Assembly (NCBI GenBank): GCA_963665265.2
Contig: OY762224.2
Location: 620,001-684,000, forward strand
Length of the DNA: 64,000 bases
Source of the DNA: CAXXHQ01 sp963665265
GTDB taxonomy: Bacteria > Planctomycetota > Planctomycetia > Pirellulales > Thermoguttaceae
Direction of reading: 5' to 3'
Shown: positions 59,218 to 64,000 of the stretch, in pieces
Numbering within the stretch: position 1 is the stretch's first letter
Layout of the letters: every line of letters begins with the position of its first letter
Translations under genes and position numbers: made by a program
Notes under the pieces: model-generated
Database searches by the model: none
What the model was told of the DNA's origin: nothing
What the model saw: only the letters and a program-made list of their open reading frames with translations

Positions 59218-59388
59218 CACGGCAAGTAAGGGCAATGCGGCCTGAATTAACGCGTCAGGTGGGGCAGTTCTCATTTGGGGCGAGGGGGATCGCAGGCGGC
59301 AAAACTCTTCTCGGCTTGGCGAAACTTTATTTGCGCCTTCACGACGGAGAAAATCCGCCTCACACTCTCATTCTTGGAGACACGGGCC

Positions 59389-62300
59389 ATGTTATCGTTC
59401 TTTCGTATGCGCGAAAACAAACAAGTCTCAAAAAAATCTACGCAGAAGGCGGACCGACGACGATCGAGCGGCCTTATTTCGCGGAATCTCCGCATCGAAA
59501 CGCTCGAAGACCGGCAACTGCTAAGCATCGCGCCGACGATCGGCGCGCTGACGCTGAGCCAATCCTACGCCTCGTCCGGCAATACGGTTACGGTAACGGC
59601 TTCGAGCGTGGCCGACGCCGATACGGCTACTACGTCCCTGCAAGTGAAGTTTTATAAAGACGTGAACGATAACGGCGTTTTTGACGCCAGCGACTTGGCG
59701 AACGGCCTGCTTGCTACGCAGACTGTTTCTTCAAGCGGAAACGCAGTATTCAACCGCAGCGTGGTAAATTCGTCCGACTCGGTTGATTCACAAACCGTTT
59801 TTGCCCAAGCTACCGACGGAACGAACGGAAGCAACGTCGCCTCGGCAAAATTGGACGTCGCGCCAGCTGGCTATACGGCGATCACGAGTTTGACCGGTTT
59901 GCAGGCCATTGCGAACGATTTGGACGGCAACTATTACCTCGCTTGCGACATTAACGCAGCGACGCTAAGCGATTCGCTGGGAGATTTCGCCGGCACGTTG
60001 GACGGCAACGGCCATACGATCAGCGGATTGACCGTCAGCCTGTTCGATAGCGTCACTTCGACCGGGGCGGTAAAGAACCTCGGACTGACAAACGTTGATA
60101 TTTCGGCGACGTTAGTTTCCGGCGGGTTAGCCGTTTCGTCAGCCGGCGCCATCTCGAACTGCTACGTCACCGGCGAGATTACCGTCACCGACGCCGGCTA
60201 CGGCAATTTCGACGGGGACGCCTATTGCGGATTGCTCGTCGGAAGCAACGGCGGAACGATCGACTCTTGCTATGCAAGCGGGAGCGTAACCGGCATCGGC
60301 TCGGTCGGCGGACTGGTCGGCGTGAATTCCGGCTCCGCGGCGAGCGTTTCCAATTCCCACGCCGCCGTCGGCGTGGCTATTAACGCGAACAGCCAATACG
60401 CCGGCGTTTGGAACGCTTATCTGGGCGGACTCGCCGCTTCGAATTGCGACGCCGCCTCGATTGCGAGCTCTTACGCGACCGGCGACGTGACCTCCGACAG
60501 CGGAACCATCGGCGGATTCGTCGGAAATAACGACGCGGCGACGATCTCCGGGTGTTACGCGAGCGGCGACGTGACGGGTTCGCAATACGCCGCCGGCTTC
60601 GTCGGGCAAAACGTCAATTCCGCCTCCGTCACGGATTGCTACGCGACCGGCGACGTAAACGGATATTGCAACATAGGCGGCTTCATTGGGCTCAACTCGT
60701 CTTCGGCGATCGTCGACAACTGCTACGCCGCCGGAGCGGTCGCCGCCGTTTCAGGGAACGTCCTCAGCGGCGGGTTCTTAGGCGCGAACGAATCGACGAT
60801 CTCCGACTCGTTCGTCCTCGGTTCGATCGCCAACGGCTATCGCACGGGCGCCTTCGCCTCGGACTACAATTCCGGCACGCTCGTGAACTGCTATTACTGC
60901 TCGACCGCCGCTTTGCAATCCGATTCGAACGCGGGAGTCTCCGCCGCGACGCAAAGCGAACTCTACTCCGCCGACAACGACGTTTACGATGATTGGTCCG
61001 ATTCCCTCTGGCTCTTCAGCGATTACGTCCCTCCAATTCTCGCCAATACGCAAAACGCCGTCGTATTGAAAGCCCCGAAAATCGATTCCTTTACCGCGTC
61101 GAAAGACGGCGTGGCATGCAAGGCGACGGACTCAATAACGCTTTCCGTCGGCAGCGTTGATTCCGACGGAGAATCAGTACAAGTTCGGTTCTACGACGAT
61201 GTAAACGGAGACGGAATCCCTGAAACAAGCGAATTTATCGGCGTAGATTTGAACGGCTCCGACGGCTGGGGATACACTCTTTTAGGATCCGCTTTATCCG
61301 AAGGAAGTCATTCCATTCTTGCTGCGGCGGTGGACTCCGAAGGGAACGTAAGCAACGTCCTTTCCGTTTCCGTGAAGGTGTTTTCCAGCGATTACACGGC
61401 GATCACGAGTTTGACCGGTTTGCAGGCCATTGCGAACGATTTGGACGGCGACTACTACCTTGCTTGCGACATTAACGCAGCGACGCTAAGCGATTCGCTG
61501 GGAGATTTCGCCGGCACGTTGGACGGCAACGGCCATACGATCAGCGGATTGACCGTCAGCCTGTTCGATAGCGTCACTTCGACCGGGGCGGTAAAGAACC
61601 TCGGACTGACAAACGTTGATATTTCGGCGACGTTAGTTTCCGGCGGGTTAGCCGTTTCGTCAGCCGGCGCCATCTCGAACTGCTACGTCACCGGCGAGAT
61701 TACCGTCACCGACGCCGGCTACGGCAATTTCGACGGGGACGCCTATTGCGGATTGCTCGTCGGAAGCAACGGCGGAACGATCGACTCTTGCTATGCAAGC
61801 GGGAGCGTAACCGGCATCGGCTCGGTCGGCGGACTGGTCGGCGTGAATTCCGGCTCCGCGGCGAGCGTTTCCAATTCCCACGCCGCCGTCGGCGTGGCTA
61901 TTAACGCGAACAGCCAATACGCCGGCGTTTGGAACGCTTATCTGGGCGGACTCGCCGCTTCGAATTGCGACGCCGCCTCGATTGCGAGCTCTTACGCGAC
62001 CGGCGACGTGACCTCCGACAGCGGAACCATCGGCGGATTCGTCGGAAATAACGACGCGGCGACGATCTCCGGGTGTTACGCGAGCGGCGACGTGACGGGT
62101 TCGCAATACGCCGCCGGCTTCGTCGGGCAAAACGTCAATTCCGCCTCCGTCACGGATTGCTACGCGACCGGCGACGTAAACGGATATTGCAACATAGGCG
62201 GCTTCATTGGGCTCAACTCGTCTTCGGCGATCGTCGACAACTGCTACGCCGCCGGAGCGGTCGCCGCCGTTTCAGGGAACGTCCTCAGCGGCGGGTTCTT

Positions 62301-64000
62301 AGGCGCGAACGAATCGACGATCTCCGACTCGTTCGTCCTCGGTTCGATCGCCAACGGCTATCGCACGGGCGCCTTCGCCTCGGACTACAATTCCGGCACG
62401 CTCGTGAACTGCTATTACTGCTCGACCGCCGCTTTGCAATCCGATTTGAACGCGGGAGTCTCCGCCGCGACGCAAAGCGAACTCTACTCCGCCGACAACG
62501 ACGTTTACGATGATTGGTCCGATTCCCTCTGGCTCTTCAGCGATTACGTCCCTCCAATTCTCGCCAATACGCAAAACGCCGCATCGACTGAAGCGCCGGT
62601 CATTCAATTTTTCACCGCCTCGCAAGATTACGTAGTTTTAGGAGCTGATTCCTGCGTTCTCACGGCGCGAGGCGTCTCCGACATTGACGGCGACTTGGCC
62701 AACGTGCGGTTTTATTGCGTGTACAACGGAACCGTCTTGGGATATTTTACTCCCGCGAAAAACGGCGAGAATTATTCCGTTGACTTGGCGACTGCGGAAC
62801 TTTCTTCGGGCAAATCGCTATCGTCCGTCGGACGATACACGCTTTATGCCGTCGCCGTCGACGAGGCCGGCAATCAAACCGTCGCCGCTCCCGTCACCAT
62901 TTCCGCCTACTCCAGCGACTATACGGCGATCTCGACGGTCGAAGAGTTGCAGGCGGTCTCCGCACGCCCGGACGGCAAGTACTTTTTGGCCTGCAACATC
63001 AACGCCTCTGTTACGCAATCTTGGAATTATGACGCAGCCTCGGCGAGCTATCAGGGGTTCTTGCCGATTGGGACGCATATGACAAGCGGGGTAAATGATC
63101 CAATCGCCTTTACGGGAATCTTCGACGGCAACGGGCATACGGTCAACAATCTTTACGTCAACCGACCCAACTTGAACCGTGTTGCGCTATTTTGCATCAA
63201 CATGGGAACGATCCGAAATCTCTGCCTCGAAAACGTTGATGTAAACGGCGACTACTATGTGGCGGCCGTCATAGCCGATAATCGCGGCGCCGTGATTAAG
63301 TGTCACTCCACTGGAGCCGTCACAGGAAATTGCAGCGATAGCAACGGCGGCATGGGGTGCATCGGCGGCTTGGTCGGAGTCAATACAGAAGGTTCGATCC
63401 GAAATTCATGGTCCTCGGCAACCGTGGCAAATATCGGGACCGGCGGCGCGGTCGGCGGTCTTGTCGGACTAAATAGGGCGCCTGTCGAAACCAGCTACTC
63501 TACCGGGGCAGTTACCGGCGGACATCGGATAGGAGGATTCGTTGGGGAAAACGCGTGGACAATTTGTGACTGCTATGCGACGGGAAACGCCTCTGGAACT
63601 AGCTCCTACGTCGGCGGATTCGTGGGCCGCAACAATGCGAATGGAGCTATAGATAATTGCTATGCGACGGGAACTGCGTCGAGCTCCGGGGCGTGGGGGC
63701 ATGTGGGAGGCTTTTTAGGTTACGGCTTAGCGAACAGTTCGATCACCGACTGCTTCTCGACCGGAAACGTTTCCGGCATGTCGGATGCCGTAGGAGCCTT
63801 CGTCGGCAAAAACGACGGCGTTCTCATCTCCAACTGCTACTATAATCAGGCATCTACGGTAAACGGCGTTCAATCGGGCACGACATATAACATCTCAGGT
63901 TCCGTCGCCGGCGACTGGCTTGCCGATCTGCTCGCGGGCTCTCACAATGTCTATGAAACATGGGCGTCCGTCGGATCAACTCCGACGTGGATTGTCGGAG
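59389..64000 (+). CDS. GLUG-repeat surface protein with planctomycete N-terminal motif (runs off window)
   Basis: Start at ATG 59389 with GGAG nine bases upstream; the frame is open to the window end (1,537 codons). The basic N-terminus leads to LRIETLEDRQLLS, the LEPR-XLL-type motif found at the start of very large planctomycete exported proteins. A Ca-site-like Ig-type domain (KFYKDVNDNGVFDASDLANG) comes next. A module of about 395 residues with GLUG motifs (IGGFVGNNDAATISGCYASG and similar) occurs at about residues 163-557 and again at 670-1064, separated by another Ig-like domain (VRFYDDVNGDGIPETSEFIG). A third, diverged GLUG module begins near residue 1180. GLUG repeats form right-handed beta-helices on surface or adhesin-like proteins. 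Ligand unknown. Confidence 0.92.
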   Translation, partial: MLSFFRMRENKQVSKKSTQKADRRRSSGLISRNLRIETLEDRQLLSIAPTIGALTLSQSYASSGNTVTVTASSVADADTATTSLQVKFYKDVNDNGVFDASDLANGLLATQTVSSSGNAVFNRSVVNSSDSVDSQTVFAQATDGTNGSNVASAKLDVAPAGYTAITSLTGLQAIANDLDGNYYLACDINAATLSDSLGDFAGTLDGNGHTISGLTVSLFDSVTSTGAVKNLGLTNVDISATLVSGGLAVSSAGAISNCYVTGEITVTDAGYGNFDGDAYCGLLVGSNGGTIDSCYASGSVTGIGSVGGLVGVNSGSAASVSNSHAAVGVAINANSQYAGVWNAYLGGLAASNCDAASIASSYATGDVTSDSGTIGGFVGNNDAATISGCYASGDVTGSQYAAGFVGQNVNSASVTDCYATGDVNGYCNIGGFIGLNSSSAIVDNCYAAGAVAAVSGNVLSGGFLGANESTISDSFVLGSIANGYRTGAFASDYNSGTLVNCYYCSTAALQSDSNAGVSAATQSELYSADNDVYDDWSDSLWLFSDYVPPILANTQNAVVLKAPKIDSFTASKDGVACKATDSITLSVGSVDSDGESVQVRFYDDVNGDGIPETSEFIGVDLNGSDGWGYTLLGSALSEGSHSILAAAVDSEGNVSNVLSVSVKVFSSDYTAITSLTGLQAIANDLDGDYYLACDINAATLSDSLGDFAGTLDGNGHTISGLTVSLFDSVTSTGAVKNLGLTNVDISATLVSGGLAVSSAGAISNCYVTGEITVTDAGYGNFDGDAYCGLLVGSNGGTIDSCYASGSVTGIGSVGGLVGVNSGSAASVSNSHAAVGVAINANSQYAGVWNAYLGGLAASNCDAASIASSYATGDVTSDSGTIGGFVGNNDAATISGCYASGDVTGSQYAAGFVGQNVNSASVTDCYATGDVNGYCNIGGFIGLNSSSAIVDNCYAAGAVAAVSGNVLSGGFLGANESTISDSFVLGSIANGYRTGAFASDYNSGTLVNCYYCSTAALQSDLNAGVSAATQSELYSADNDVYDDWSDSLWLFSDYVPPILANTQNAASTEAPVIQFFTASQDYVVLGADSCVLTARGVSDIDGDLANVRFYCVYNGTVLGYFTPAKNGENYSVDLATAELSSGKSLSSVGRYTLYAVAVDEAGNQTVAAPVTISAYSSDYTAISTVEELQAVSARPDGKYFLACNINASVTQSWNYDAASASYQGFLPIGTHMTSGVNDPIAFTGIFDGNGHTVNNLYVNRPNLNRVALFCINMGTIRNLCLENVDVNGDYYVAAVIADNRGAVIKCHSTGAVTGNCSDSNGGMGCIGGLVGVNTEGSIRNSWSSATVANIGTGGAVGGLVGLNRAPVETSYSTGAVTGGHRIGGFVGENAWTICDCYATGNASGTSSYVGGFVGRNNANGAIDNCYATGTASSSGAWGHVGGFLGYGLANSSITDCFSTGNVSGMSDAVGAFVGKNDGVLISNCYYNQASTVNGVQSGTTYNISGSVAGDWLADLLAGSHNVYETWASVGSTPTWIVG
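59875..61060 (+). repeat. GLUG module, tandem copy 1
   Basis: 1,186 bases matching 61396-62581 with about four substitutions, offset 1,521 bases (507 codons), in frame. Each copy encodes from TAITSLTGLQAIANDLDG to the PPILANTQNA end. Confidence 0.95.
61396..62581 (+). repeat. GLUG module, tandem copy 2
   Basis: The second copy. Visible differences from copy 1 lie near 61447-61460 (Asn to Asp plus two silent changes) and near 62450 (Ser to Leu). The linkers after the two copies are unrelated. Confidence 0.95.

Larger units (their letters stand above)
58345..59388. other. Repeat-rich intergenic region before the GLUG protein gene
   Basis: About 1,040 bases. The first half is a mosaic of hairpins: GGTGGG/CCCACC (58391-58418), the copied leader (58449-58716), CCCAGGGT/ACCCTGGG (58760-58800) and CAACCCT-GAA-AGGGTTG (58823-58839), then pyrimidine-rich sequence. 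The second half (from about 58990) is AT-rich and contains two palindromes and a promoter. Confidence 0.6.

Noticed and set aside
59235..59657. A 140-codon frame starting before the GLUG protein gene
   Set aside because: It is in a different frame from the LEDRQLLS/Ig-like/GLUG sequence and lacks family features. The ATG at 59389 with GGAG gives the right protein.
60139..62625. Pairs of identical minus- and plus-strand frames (156, 146 and 72 codons) in the GLUG region
   Set aside because: They are shadows of the duplicated GLUG module and repeat only because the module is duplicated.

Overview
The window most likely comes from a planctomycete (Pirellulales-like). The reasons are three giant secreted proteins built from T5SS/PEP-CTERM and autotransporter-type beta-strand repeats with PEP-CTERM tails, a GLUG-repeat surface protein with the planctomycete-type N-terminal motif ETLEDRQLLS, a bacterial DNA topoisomerase VI subunit B, DUF1573 and multihaem cytochrome lipoproteins, LpxI-type lipid A synthesis, and dispersed short hairpin repeats. 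No rRNA, tRNA, CRISPR array or transposase was seen.

Layout. 1-228: 5' end of an RluA-type pseudouridine synthase. 330-10511: a 3,393-residue repeat protein on the minus strand that reads like two complete related proteins fused end to end. 10758-13330: hybrid-cluster protein (hcp) divergent from a Crp/Fnr regulator, with a perfect TTGAT-N4-ATCAA box exactly where an FNR-type activator of hcp should bind. 13499-16966: an EmrA/YiaV-like membrane-fusion gene broken by a frameshift, its DUF3302 partner, and an SdsA1-type alkylsulfatase. 17591-20112: CPA2 antiporter and a FadL-like outer-membrane protein. 20453-28269: two more PEP-CTERM repeat proteins flanking a methyltransferase. 28486-31536: a CHASE-type histidine kinase and two small secreted proteins.

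32003-35576: topoisomerase VI B, NAD(P)H-hydrate dehydratase and cobalamin adenosyltransferase. 35860-40712: a nitrogen-control cluster (amt, PII, glnD) behind a near-perfect sigma-54 promoter; GlnD would uridylylate Tyr51 of the PII protein, which in turn would gate Amt. 40801-47438: a mixed plus-strand run (membrane protein, Trm112-like, HIT, UbiD, degenerate prepilin peptidase, LOG, thioredoxin-like protein lacking one catalytic Cys). 47460-51605: a minus-strand operon DUF1573 - metallophosphoesterase-like/tetrahaem lipoprotein - lpxI. 51960-57497: GH50-like glycosidase, YheT-like hydrolase, a small anchored protein and a zinc-ribbon/SPFH-like protein.

57486-59388 is a repeat-rich zone. 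A 269-base segment carrying the leader and first codons of a small membrane-protein gene has been copied 892 bases downstream, among several hairpin families. From 59389 to the window end runs a GLUG surface protein containing a 1,186-base module present twice with only about four differences.

The most noteworthy signals are the modular PEP-CTERM family with its common VQDTLILG pre-anchor module and internal fusion, the very recent GLUG duplication, the exactly spaced Fnr/hcp promoter, the sigma-54 amt promoter, and hairpin repeats placed at gene ends, in one case supplying the stop codon of the giant gene.
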